This document shows, in pieces, positions 54,705 to 64,000 of a stretch of DNA of 64,000 nt. Location of the stretch: NCBI GenBank assembly GCA_951217055.1, contig OX578281.1:26757101-26821100 (forward strand), written 5' to 3'. Positions within the stretch are counted from its first letter, which is position 1. Every line of letters begins with the position of its first letter. The position numbers were made by a program, and so were the translations under genes. Source of the DNA: Gerris lacustris. Its lineage: Eukaryota; Arthropoda; Insecta; Hemiptera; Gerridae. Under the pieces are notes generated by a model. It had not been told where the DNA came from. It saw only the letters and a list, made by a program, of their open reading frames with translations, and made no database searches.

Positions 54705-55269
54705 ATCTCTCAAATATATAAAATAACATAAATTATAAGGACTAGATGTTAGTGACATCTGGTATGAATTCTAGAAAGGTGAGAGATTTTTTCAAGCTGA
54801 TCACATATAGAGTACATGAGTAAAGTGGCCAACTTTTTGTCCTGTAATACTAGTACTTTGTGTTTCCCAGGAAACTAGCTTAAAATCACTATTCACAATT
54901 TTCTACTTATAATAAAATTTAGAAACAAGAATCCAGCGGAAATAAATTGGTTGTAGGTATATAATAAAAAATATTATTCCACTCAATTATCACACGAAAA
55001 AATATATGATAAAAAATGCTGAATCATCGGTCTAATAAAGATCTAATATTGTCAGGTGAAAGAAATATCAAAAATAAATATCTAAAAGAAAAAAAGAAAA
55101 AAAAAAATATATACATTTCAGGTAGAAGACAAAAAATTAAAATTAAAGAAATAAAAGCTTTTAAATTAATTAGACTATTACAAACATTGAAACTTAGCTC
55201 TCGTTTAATTAAAAGAAAATAAGTCAAAATAAAAGGTCAAAGCTTATTCTAAGATTACCTCTATTATTG

Positions 55270-55355
<86 letters not shown>

Positions 55356-55845
55356 GGTGTGTGTGTTTATTATATAATATTTTCGTGTATATACGAGTAC
55401 ATTATTTTATGTTCCCATATTTTCGTAATAAGAAGAGTTGCGTTTTGTTGGTATTTTATATTTACGCTCGCAAAACACGTATTTTCCTGAGGTTATAAAA
55501 AAAACATTGAAAGTCGTAATTTGGTTTGCTGTAAAAGGAGAAAAAAAACTAGCTAGGAATAATCAGTGGTAATAAGGTGTAACGAACCAAGCCAAGCGAA
55601 CGACGCATCACCTATAAAACACATTGACGGACTCGTTCCTTTTGCAAAATATAATCTCTGGTACATTAAATAAAGAGCACCTTTGCATTTGGATTCTACA
55701 GACTATTCGTTTTATTCCACCAAATTCAATTTAGAAATTACGCATAAAAATCAATAAGTTTTTACGACGTTCAAATTCTTTTTTTCAATTTAGAGGTCAC
55801 ATATACGAAAGCACAGATTGTATATAATAATTAAATATTACAAAC
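54705..55845. other. AT-rich DNA with a (TA)n-(GT)n microsatellite
   Basis: (TA)n spans 55271-55338 and passes into (GT)n to about 55367. A 68-codon frame at 55016-55222 is Lys/Ile-rich and unrecognised. Confidence 0.6.
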
Positions 55846-55847
55846 AA

Positions 55848-56190
55848 AATAGTCCGCCAATTAGTGTGGCAAATAGCTTCCTGGCGTCCTACTATTTGAC
55901 GAATGATCACATGTGATTAAAATCAATGTGGTCCCACAGCGAATTGAATGTGTTGTAGAATGGCCCTGTTTCGATTCCCAGTAAGGTCGCATTTATTATT
56001 CTTCTATTTTAAATGTGGGCAGACAGCTTTGGAAATATAATGCCAAATATGATATAAGACAAATATGAGACCAAATATGTTGAATGACAGACCTGCAGGC
56101 AGATATAATACCAAATATGTTGAAAGACAGACCGGCAAACAGATATAAGAATCAATGTTACCTGATGCTTGAAATGGATTTCTGTTTTGG
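55848..56190 (+). repeat. HTR head and body fragments
   Basis: AGTCCGCCAATTAGTGTGGC with AGCTTCCTGGCGTCC (about 55850-55890) is an HTR left end. From about 56030 to 56190, repeated 'GACCAAATATGTTGAATGAC'-type text, CAGACCGGCAAACAGA and GATGCTTGAAATGGATTTCT are HTR-like. They end abruptly at the reverse transcriptase fragment. Between them GTTTCGATTCCCAGT (about 55968) resembles a B box. Confidence 0.6.
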
Positions 56191-56886
56191 ATTTTTGCCG
56201 ACGATAAATGTATCCTATCCTCAAATAAGTCTCCTCGTACAGCCTCTGATCATGTCCAACAGCACCTTCTTCTCCTAGAAACCTGGTTTAAGAAATGGCG
56301 AATTAAAGTAAACGAAACAAAAAGCTCCCACGTGACCTTCGCTCTAAGGCATGGTGTGTGTGAACCAGTTACCCTAAACCAAATCCTTATTCCTTATTCC
56401 AATTCCGTCCGCTACCTGGGGCTACACTTAGATCGTCGTCTAACATGGGCACACCACACTAAACACATACGTCAAACATGCAATACACGCTATAAACTCT
56501 TACACAGACTCTTACACAACACATCTAAACTCAACATGCAGAACAAAGTACTTATTTATAACACAATAATTAAGCCCATATGGACATATGGCATAGAACT
56601 CTGGGGTTGCACCAAGCCTTCCAATTCCTATCGCATCCAATCTCTCCAATCCAAAATCCTAAGAAAAATAGCTGACGCTCCCTTCTTTGTATACAATTTT
56701 ATCCTTCATAATGACCTCAAAGTACCCTTTGTCCGAGAATTAGCCATATCCAGATACAAATCCTTCCACGATTCCCTTTCCGACCATTCTAATCCACTAG
56801 TCCACAGTCTGTTTTCCCGGTCCATTCCTGACAATCCGACTAGACGCCTGAAGAGGCAGTGGCCGCGAGACCTCTTAGATAACTGA
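56191..56886 (+). pseudogene. Reverse transcriptase C-terminal part, Jockey clade
   Basis: The open frame of 231 codons begins at the truncation point with IFADDKCILSS, which contains the catalytic [FY]ADD motif (FADD at 56194-56205). It continues ASDHVQQHLLLLETWFKKWR and VRYLGLHLDRRLTW. It then has IWTYGIELWGC and LQSKILRKIADAPFFV, and ends NPTRRLKRQWPRDLLDN. These are characteristic of insect Jockey ORF2: the motif after the catalytic loop, the YLGxxLDxxLTW block and the C-terminal domain. It lacks the endonuclease and the fingers/palm upstream of motif C, so it is inactive. The frame has no internal stop, which suggests a fairly recent insertion. An in-frame start is not expected. The first residue assigned is just the break point. 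Confidence 0.88.
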
Positions 56887-57083
56887 AATATATTTTATTT
56901 ATTTAGTTTATTTTATTTTCACTTCCTTTGTATCAATAAAATCTGTCAGTCAGTAAGTGCTATCACTGGATAGTTTCTTACATCATGTTCCTTCAAGCCA
57001 AATATTCTTAGATATGTATTGCTTATAACAATTATGTATTGTAGTTGCAGTATTCAAATAAAAGTTAATAAAAAAAAAAAAAA
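56191..57083 (+). mobile_element. Jockey-clade LINE, 5'-truncated, with 3' UTR and poly-A
   Basis: Coding sequence (56191-56886) is followed by a 3' UTR of about 180 bp. The UTR has AATAAAAGTTAATA and an A run at 57067-57084. The 5' side joins HTR sequence at about 56190. Truncation at the 5' end and a poly-A tail are normal for target-primed reverse transcription. Confidence 0.85.
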
Positions 57084-57117
57084 AATATAGGATTTTTGAA
57101 AAACAAAATTTTGTTTT

Positions 57118-57235
57118 TCAAATGATCACATAACTTCCGTTACCTTTGGTAAGCTCGGAAGCAAAATATAGAAATATAATAAAACTAATAAAGAAAATAC
57201 TCTGCCAATTAATGTGGCACATAGCTTCCTCGCAA
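57118..57235 (+). repeat. HTR tail followed by HTR head
   Basis: GATCACATAACTTCCGTTAC with the hairpin ending at about 57164 is an HTR right end. About 35 bp later CTCTGCCAATTAATGTGGCA and CATAGCTTCCTCGC is an HTR left end, truncated after 30 bp. The arrangement is tail-to-head. Confidence 0.75.
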
Positions 57236-57239
57236 AGAA

Positions 57240-58190
57240 AATACCAAATTAAGAAAAATACATCGATAAACATAATCAAAAAGTTGGAACGGCGCGGCAC
57301 TGTTCCAGTAAATATTTAATAAAGTTGATGAAATTTGAACATTTGTTAGAGAAACAAAGCCTCCAACAAGCACCAAACGTTAGCGCACATATAATTAATT
57401 TAATAAACAAATATAAGACTGCAACCAAATCGTAGAAACCGCTGTATAGACAGTAAAAAACCTAATATCAAAAAAGTATTTAAACCCTTTAACCTACAAC
57501 AAAATTAGAAAATCGGTACAAAAGTATATGTACAAAATTTTTAAAAAATCAACAAATAAAATAGCTTTAATGTACATATCAAGGCCTTTAAAATGATATC
57601 CGACACAATATTAAAAACAAACAAAAGTGGTCACGTGACACGGCACACGGGAAAAAGTTTACTCTCATGTTCTCAGCAAGTAGGATGAACTAATGAAATA
57701 AAATATACTCAATTTAAAGAGCATTAGTGTGAGATTCAATCGCCGCAATCAGAAATAAAATCGGCCAACTATTATAGAAACTATGGCCATTCAAAGACAA
57801 AAATGGAAATAAATAAAACCAAATAATAACAAAATTATCACAATCTAGGGTACAACCGATGATGATACGACAAAAACTCATAGGACTAAAGTTGTAGATC
57901 TTTTAAAATCAGTCACCACTTGTGCTATCCATTTTCTAATACGACTTACCGTTTAGCCGCAATAAGCCCCCAAACCAACTTAAAAATCAAGTCACCCATT
58001 TTTATTTTTTTAAGGGGGGAGGAGGGGGAAAAGTGAACTTTGTATAGTTATTTTGGTCCACAATATGGACGTTGCGCGTCGAATGGCGTAAACCACAAGC
58101 CTCTAGCACTTCTGGAAGTGGGTAAACATTAATGTTAGTCAGTGAGTCAGTTAGCCATGCGGCTTTATAATATAAGACATATTAATTTAG
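57240..58190. other. Unrecognised AT-rich DNA
   Basis: No gene or repeat was recognised. Confidence 0.4.
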
Positions 58191-58192
58191 CA

Positions 58193-58642
58193 CGATTTAA
58201 AGTGCGCAGAAGGTTGAAATTAGGCAGGTGTTATCTGCAGGCTACTTTCGACAAACCATAAAAATTTCATAAAAATCAGATGATTACTCTTAAAGATATG
58301 GCCATAAATAAATGTATGTTTGTGAGCATGTGGATGACAAACAAATAAGCGCAGAAGGTTGAAACTTATATGGGACCAACAATGGGCTAATTATGACCTA
58401 CCATCCAAATTTCATTAAAATTGGACGTGTAGTTTTTAAGATATGGTGGTTCGCAAAAATTGAACGACAGACCGACAGACCGACAGACCGACAGACCGAC
58501 AGACAGACACGGAACCAAAAATGTTCCCTGATGTCTGAAACGGATCTCTGTCTTGGAATTTTTGAAATCGGAGACCTAAAATATTTTCGTTCTTCAGAAC
58601 GATCACATAGCTTCCGTTACCTTCGGTAAGCTCGGAAGCAAA
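58193..58642 (+). repeat. HTR repeat, subfamily 1, well preserved, left end missing
   Basis: It runs from TTTAAAGTGCGCAGAAGGTT through CTACTTTCGACAAACCAT and AACAATGGGCTAATTATGAC. A long (GACAGACC)n tract (58464-58508) and TGATGTCTGAAACGGATCTC follow. It ends in a perfect hairpin at 58610-58639. It is one of the youngest-looking copies. Confidence 0.85.
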
Positions 58643-58701
58643 ATAATTTTGTTTTAAAAGAAAAATAAAGCACAATGAACCAAATTATAAAATATTATAT
58701 A

Positions 58702-58707
58702 ATATAT

Positions 58708-58801
<94 letters not shown>
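58702..58801. repeat. (TA)n microsatellite
   Basis: About 100 bp of TA alternation begins just past an HTR tail. Confidence 0.95.
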
Positions 58802-58805
<4 letters not shown>

Positions 58806-59065
58806 AATTAAAATATATTTTATCATACTATTATTATTTTGAATTTTATTAAAGGGGGTTATTAAAAGATTAGTTGAAGCAGGGCTTCAGTTCTGCAAGG
58901 CTTGAGACAACCTCTAAATTATATTATTTTTACCTCACTTCATGGTGGAAATGATTTATTCTTATTACTCGAGTAATTAAAAGTAAAAGCATGATAATAA
59001 AAATACCTAGTCTACTTTCACTAATACACTACAGTACAATGAATTCCAGCTCTCAAAATAATTTT

Positions 59066-59600
59066 ATCTACGATTGATACGAAATATAAACATTGTATCT
59101 CTGTTTCGATGCGTAGAAAGTGATTCTTTACGTACTTGTATATTCATTGCGCATGCGAATGAATTCCTCTTCTTTACCACCCTAGGGCGGTAAAGAAGAG
59201 GGATTCTTCAGCTTTACGCACGATTAGGGAGTTTGTTTACATTTATCAAAACTAATTTGCTGTTCTTTTATTTAAGTAACTGTTTATATCGAGTTTTTAG
59301 TGAAAAACAATGAGTGAATCAAGTGACTTTGACGAAAATGTGGAGAATAATACTCCTCCAGAAATAATTAATTCGGCAAAAAATACAACTCAAGAATGAA
59401 TGCCACCTATATCAAGAGAAGAGATACGAACTTACATTCAGCAAGTTTGCAAGTTTTTTTTTTGTAATTATTATTTAAATTTAACAATCGTAGATAAAGT
59501 ACGGTACGCAACTCGTGTGAAAACGGCATTTTGCATTGCTCGTGTGGTTTTACTACCTTCGCTGTCGCTCGGGTGCAAACTTGCTGCTCACATCCCCGGC
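59066..59600 (+). pseudogene. Crypton-like element fragment, copy 2
   Basis: The copy is collinear with 15.36-15.85 kb. The ATG at 59310 opens MSESSDFDENVENNTPPEII and continues NSAKNTTQE to a TGA. One frame later, PPISREEIRTYIQQVCKFF follows. Acidic start, then a [KR]SRExYxxTYxxF-like segment, is the pattern I associate with arthropod Crypton-like tyrosine-recombinase genes. Upstream, a hairpin at 59166-59202 pairs CCTCTTCTTTACC with GGTAAAGAAGAGG and is absent from copy 1. The catalytic domain is not present. Confidence 0.5.
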
Positions 59601-59675
59601 CCGTTCTAACATAAAATGTCCTTTATAGGTAGATTCGTATCTAAATGGTTTTGTTTCGTATCATTTAGAGAATTA

Positions 59676-59860
59676 AAATCAAATTATAATTATTATTTAC
59701 TACGGGAAACAGACAGTGAAAAATACACTCCCGCGCCGGGATTAGTTGGCCAGAGCATCTGTACTGGAAATACAGGAGACCCGTGGTTCACATCCCGGCG
59801 CGGGAGTGTATTTTTCACTTTCTGTTTCCCGTAGTAAATAATAATTATAATTTGATTTAA
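59676..59860. mobile_element. Large palindrome capped by a tRNA-like sequence
   Basis: The left arm (about 59678-59741) and right arm (59793-59857) are complementary over about 65 bp with only one or two differences. They include ACGGGAAACAGACAGTGAAA / TTTCACTTTCTGTTTCCCGT and CACTCCCGCGCCGGGA / TCCCGGCGCGGGAGTG. The 51-base apex resembles a tRNA: TTAGTTGGCCAGAGC looks like a D arm, and CTGTACTGGAAATACAG is a perfect 5-bp anticodon stem with a 7-base loop (GGA in the anticodon position). GTGGTTCACATCCC is a near-B-box T arm. GCGCCGG/CCGGCGC would form the acceptor stem, continuous with the palindrome arms. The T stem is poorly paired, so it is not a functional tRNA gene. It could be a SINE head, a fold-back element, or an inverted duplication around a SINE. 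Confidence 0.7.
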
Positions 59861-59864
59861 ATTA

Positions 59865-60365
59865 TTTAAACTTTCCGTAGTATGAAAACTACCAAAAACT
59901 TAAAATTGAATCATTTAGAGTTAAAATTAATTTTTCGATTTCTCTTTGGATTATGATTATTCATTCTGAACATGAATGCTAAATTTCATCAAAATCAGCC
60001 CGCAGTAGATTAGGTTTAGGCTCCATGCGTCTGCACAGTCAACGTTGGAAGACATCTTTGGACTCAAGGGACCTCAAAACGTGTAAACTTTTCAAAATCT
60101 TAAAATCAAATTTTCGTGCTACCGCAATAAAAAAAGAAACACAACCTGTGAACATTATTATTATGTACATAAAATGTTCCTCTTTGTAGAAAGCTCTAAG
60201 AGCTTTATATACAAATAATCATTTTATATTTGAAATATATATTTTTATTCCTATTTCTAAAACGTGATGTTTGTTAAATTTGGAATTGCTTAGTGCCTTG
60301 GAAAGGTTGTTTCTTTTTTCACTAGAAAGATATTTTCAAGTCTTGTAAAAACGTGTGTTGGGTTG
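59865..60365. repeat. Possible arthropod repeat fragment, otherwise unrecognised
   Basis: GCTAAATTTCATCAAAATCA (about 59968) and later CTTTGGACTCAAGGGACCTC then AAAACGTG (about 60054-60082) are phrases common in arthropod transposon-derived repeats. No coding sequence is seen. Confidence 0.35.
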
Positions 60366-60369
60366 AAGT

Positions 60370-60650
60370 TTTATCCGGTGTAGTTTATTCGTTGGATAAG
60401 GAGACGTGTACCGAACGGAATAGGTAGCTCCGGAATGGGTAGCTCCGAGGTAGGTTCCAACGCTCTAACAAGCATGCCTTCTCGGCTAAGGCTACCCAAC
60501 CTCCAAGCCTTGTCAATTACTCCATGTTTCGCCTCAAAAAACCAACCGACCCCCCTCTTCTTCGTGTTACCTCTCACGACCCTAAAACTAAATCTAGCGA
60601 AACTCACGGGAAAGGATGACTAGAGAGGAAACTAAGCTAGGGTTGAGTAA
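60370..60650. other. GC-rich islet with overlapping open frames on both strands
   Basis: About 250 bp with roughly balanced base composition is open in a plus frame (60435-60623, includes SNALTSMPSRLRLPNLQALS) and a minus frame (60607-60371, includes GMLVRALEPTSELPIPEL). A short tandem GGTAGCTCCGGAATGG/GGTAGCTCCGAGG lies at 60423-60450. I do not recognise either peptide. Its composition is unlike all surrounding DNA, so it may be a recent insertion of a transcribed or transferred sequence. Confidence 0.4.
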
Positions 60651-60654
60651 AGTG

Positions 60655-62185
60655 CCTCCAACAGACTCGAAATTTACCCTTTTTTAGTGGCTCTTAGACT
60701 ATAAAAGTTGGGAAATACTCAGCTTTAACTCTTAGACTATACACCCTTACAGAGATTGTCAGGAAGATTCAAAAATCCCTTTCAGAAACACCTCGGCACC
60801 GAAAAAGTAATCCTACTTTTACTATATTTTTAATTTAATCGCGTATAGCACAGCTGAAAATATTCGTCTTTAAATTGTAGATCAAAAGGCGACCATTCAC
60901 GTTATGATACATGTGTAAACCGTCGGGGTTTCTCTTCAGTTCTCAGTTGACACAATGGCATCCATGCAGGAAACAATGGCGGTCAGTTTTACCAGCTACA
61001 AAGAAAAGCAAAGGAAAGAAACGTGAAATAATGGTTAAAATAGTGGTTGTTTATTACATTATCAGCATCGAATTGCTCCTTTCCTACTCCTTTAATTTCT
61101 CCACAAATCTACAGATTTCTTCAATTTTGCACACTTCAAACAAGAAATATTTCCTTGTATTCGGTTTTGCACTTCAAACACCTGATCTGTACGTTGGCGC
61201 AGATAAAAAGAATCAATTTTTTAAAAAATATTTTGCAGTTTCCCGAACAGTCCAAATGCTTGGGCGGTTCCATTATAACTTGATAGATCACTCACGCTCC
61301 GGTTTACCAATACTACGGTTATCTGAACAGGTTCGCCTCTCAAGTGTATGGCCACCATATGTTTAGAAGTGAGTATGGAGAAGATCACAACCTCTTATTG
61401 TGTCTCCCTTACGTTCATCACACATTTGTCTGCAATATATTATAAAAAATGCTCTAAAATATTTCGATAAATTGATTCTTTAATTATTTTGTCTTGGAGA
61501 ATTAAGAAATAACAAATTTTATTAACAAGATTTATTCCGGAAAAACATGTAGAGATAATTAAAAGTGTGTAAAAAGCACCTTTAGTGATCAACTTTTCTT
61601 TATCCATGATATAATTATAAAAAATTAATATCAAGCAAGAAATGTACAGCAAAATAGAAATACTGGTTTCTTATAATCAAGAATAAATTTATAAATAACT
61701 ACCGACCATGCGGGCTGATAGCAAGCTAAAACAGAGGAATAAAAAATGGAAGCCAGCAGGTACTTACGGTTTGTGGAAATACTGACGAAGGTCTACTGTC
61801 CATTCTAGCCTGGGACTAATAATAATTAATCGTTCTCCTCTAACAGGTGTCCGGTGGAGAACCGTAGAGATAAGAAACCGGTGTGCGGATCGGACACTAA
61901 AAAGCTTTGTCCATTTGTTGTTGTTAGATCGCGCCGGTATGCCAAACAGAGGAATACATAGCAGGTGGAATTTAGGGCCACCCGTAAACACTGCATGATG
62001 CAAATTTTTAAAAAGATGGGACACACATGAATTGAAATGCAATAATTCATTATGTGTTTCCTATCTTACATAAATTTGTAATCTATTTACAAAAATCAAA
62101 TAATTTCATATCTGTAAATGTTTAACCACCTCTAGATTCTAGAAGCAAAATTAATTTACTTTTAAGCTCTTTTCATTTTAACTAA
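60655..62185. other. Unrecognised DNA
   Basis: A 151-codon plus frame (60911-61366) is the longest non-repeat frame other than the reverse transcriptase. Its composition (a hydrophobic stretch VVYYIISIELLLSYSF, Ser/Phe-rich) shows no domain, and no second copy was seen. A duplicated CTTCAATTTTGCACACTTCAAA / GGTTTTGCACTTCAAACA lies within it. A 92-codon minus frame at 62042-61764 is also unrecognised. I do not call either a gene. Confidence 0.4.
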
Positions 62186-62189
62186 TGAA

Positions 62190-62313
<124 letters not shown>

Positions 62314-62319
62314 ACGAGA

Positions 62320-63370
62320 GTAAAACATCAAATAACATTACCATTAAACAGAAATAAAATCCAGCAGTGAAAGAATAAATTTTACTGTTTTTTGTTCGTT
62401 CAGTATTTTAGTATTGTGACGTCCTTTTTATTTTGAGATTTGTTACATTTTCGATAAAACATTATTATAATATACACAGTTTTTTTTTCTTTCTTTCTCT
62501 AGAAGTTGTAAGTAGGACTGAAAAAAATTGGAATAAGCCAGGTAATATATTCAAGTTCACTCCTTTACCCCCTTCCTTAAAAAAACCCTTTTTTATTTTA
62601 GGGTGTAAGAGATTTATCATGAAAATACATCAAGAGAAAAAGTTTCTTTTTTCTCCAGAATATAGGAGAAAAAGAGTGTTTCTGGAGGAGGGGATAATTT
62701 AAAGGAAAAGGAAGGTTTTCTGGACTAACTGGGTTCTACTACCTCGTACCAGATGGCTAATCTCTCTAACCATCTCAAAAAGTATTTTCTTCTTCTTTTG
62801 AATAATTTAAAAACGCATCAGCGTAAACTCACTCCATATCTACCTCTTTCTTATATAATTTATACATCCTGCGAGGAAAAAGTTAGAGCTAGAATAAATG
62901 TGATATGTATAAATGAAAAATCTCTTTAAAATATAAAACTGCGACTAAAGATACTACATAGTATATAGTTATTTATATACTTGGTATTACTAACAATAAC
63001 TTCATCTAGTGTTCGTTGGTTAGCTCGAAATGTTCAGTAAAAATGGGCTTATTCGATTCCGAAATCCACGTATGACAGTTTTCGCTATATTGTCAAAAAC
63101 TAGATTATTTTTTTTTCAAGAAATCAACTTATTTATTTAAAAATGATAAACTATCAAAGACTTTACAAAATTGAAATAAACGTACATTTTATTTTTCTAA
63201 AGAAAGCACGTTTTATTATTACACTTGTTCCTGAAAATATTAATAACTTGCAATGTCACTGGAAATTCATAATCTGTGAAAGTGGGTTGAATATTGATTA
63301 TAAACTTTGTACCTCAAAAACAAGGGAAGTTAAATAGTAGGGTGTTAAAGTGGTTACTTAAGTTCTTTTT
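62320..63370. other. Unrecognised AT-rich DNA
   Basis: A purine-rich patch lies at about 62.62-62.72 kb. An 89-codon frame (62433-62702) has no recognisable domain. Confidence 0.4.
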
Positions 63371-63372
63371 AT

Positions 63373-63979
63373 TTTTAGCGAATTTTCAAAGAAAATTACG
63401 CTATTGCAATGGCTTCAAAATTTTTGTAATGCGAATTTTTGAAAAATTTTTCCATGGTAATCCGTTTTAGACCATTCTGAATCGATTCCTAAAATTTAAC
63501 ACTTTTTTATGTATGTATGTATATATGTATATATGTATGTATATATGTAAATATGTATGTATATATGTATGTATATATGTGTCACTCCACACGATATCTC
63601 CCCTTAGGATGCACTTAAAAATTTCAAACAAATTTTAAAATGTCAATAATATCAAAAGAAAGGATGAGTTCGTTGGCCAGAATTTTTGGAGTTCATTTAG
63701 GGGTCAAATTTTTACAATTTAGGGTCAAAAATAGCATAAAAACGTGTTTTATCTATTACATAACAACAATTACTGTACTCTTAAAGAGCTTTCCAACGAC
63801 ATGCGTCGTGAAGGGTAAATACTATTTCGACTTTTGTACCTCGTACCCCTGTGTACCAAATTTTTTTTTAATTCATGCAAATTCTATTCCAAAATTTTTC
63901 AATATTATCATAAGCGAATAATACGCCGATTTCTTTGAAAATTCGCTTGTTAAGTCATGGTGCATGACTGGACTTTTTT
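63373..63979 (+). mobile_element. HINE/DINE-1-like (Helentron-derived) element, copy 2
   Basis: The organisation is the same as copy 1: exact 18-bp subterminal inverted repeats (63377-63394 and about 63929-63946), a shorter TATGTATA microsatellite (63508-63580), and the hairpin AGTCATGGTGCATGACT at 63953-63969 followed by GGAC and T6. Outside these limits the two copies have unrelated flanks, which sets the element boundaries. Body identity to copy 1 is high. The main difference is microsatellite length plus an internal deletion near 63.74 kb. Confidence 0.68.
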
Positions 63980-64000
63980 AATTCAAAGATGATAATCTCA

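Noticed and set aside
60911..61366. 151-codon frame
   Set aside because: It was considered as a possible exon or gene. No domain, no conserved start context, no splice structure and no repeat support were found, so it is left as unrecognised DNA.

Overview
The window looks like repeat-dominated nuclear DNA from an insect or other arthropod. It is strongly AT-rich and full of (TA)n microsatellites. Its only clear protein-coding matches are broken transposable-element genes of arthropod type: a Jockey-clade reverse transcriptase, another LINE C-terminus, and PIF/Harbinger-, piggyBac- and Crypton-like fragments. I found no intact host gene, tRNA gene, rRNA gene, operon or CRISPR array. The remaining open frames are short, mostly lie inside repeats, or are simple translations of microsatellites. 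Because no host gene is visible, the species cannot be named from this stretch.

Layout. 1-4,300: TA microsatellites, a fold-back MITE inserted inside a TA array, a full copy of the commonest repeat here (called HTR, hairpin-tail repeat) and a two-copy direct repeat. 4,300-13,300: mostly unrecognised AT-rich DNA, with a hammerhead-like motif at 7.3 kb, a 424-bp element with perfect 8-bp target duplications at 8.5-8.9 kb, HTR pieces and a MITE at 9.9-10.4 kb. 13,300-25,000: HTR copies, a Crypton-like fragment at 15.4 kb, a tRNA-derived SINE at 18.4 kb, repeat B at 19.4 kb and a perfect 46-bp palindrome at 20.8 kb. 25,039-26,355: a PIF/Harbinger-like transposon with a second MITE nested in its broken transposase gene. 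26-36 kb: a 45-bp minisatellite that keeps a frame open, small MITEs, and arrays of a CAAGATGGCGGCC-bearing repeat. 35-48 kb: a three-copy SINE family, a piggyBac derivative at 37,078-38,068, a LINE tail at 39.9 kb, the second copy of repeat B and a 40-bp minisatellite. 48-54 kb: a 49-bp minisatellite, a full HTR copy and one of two DINE-1/HINE-like elements. 54-64 kb: Jockey fragments, a second hammerhead-like motif, the second Crypton-like fragment, a 65-bp-arm palindrome capped by a tRNA-like sequence, a GC-rich islet at 60.4 kb and the second HINE-like element.

The features do not form a pathway. They record layered transposon insertion, with elements nested in each other and in microsatellites. 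The most interesting items are the HINE-like pair (inverted subterminal repeats, internal microsatellite, 3' hairpin), the tRNA-capped palindrome, the HTR family (about 20 pieces, no identifiable class) and the two hammerhead-like motifs of Penelope type. All family assignments come from reading terminal structures and short peptide motifs by eye. No database search was run.
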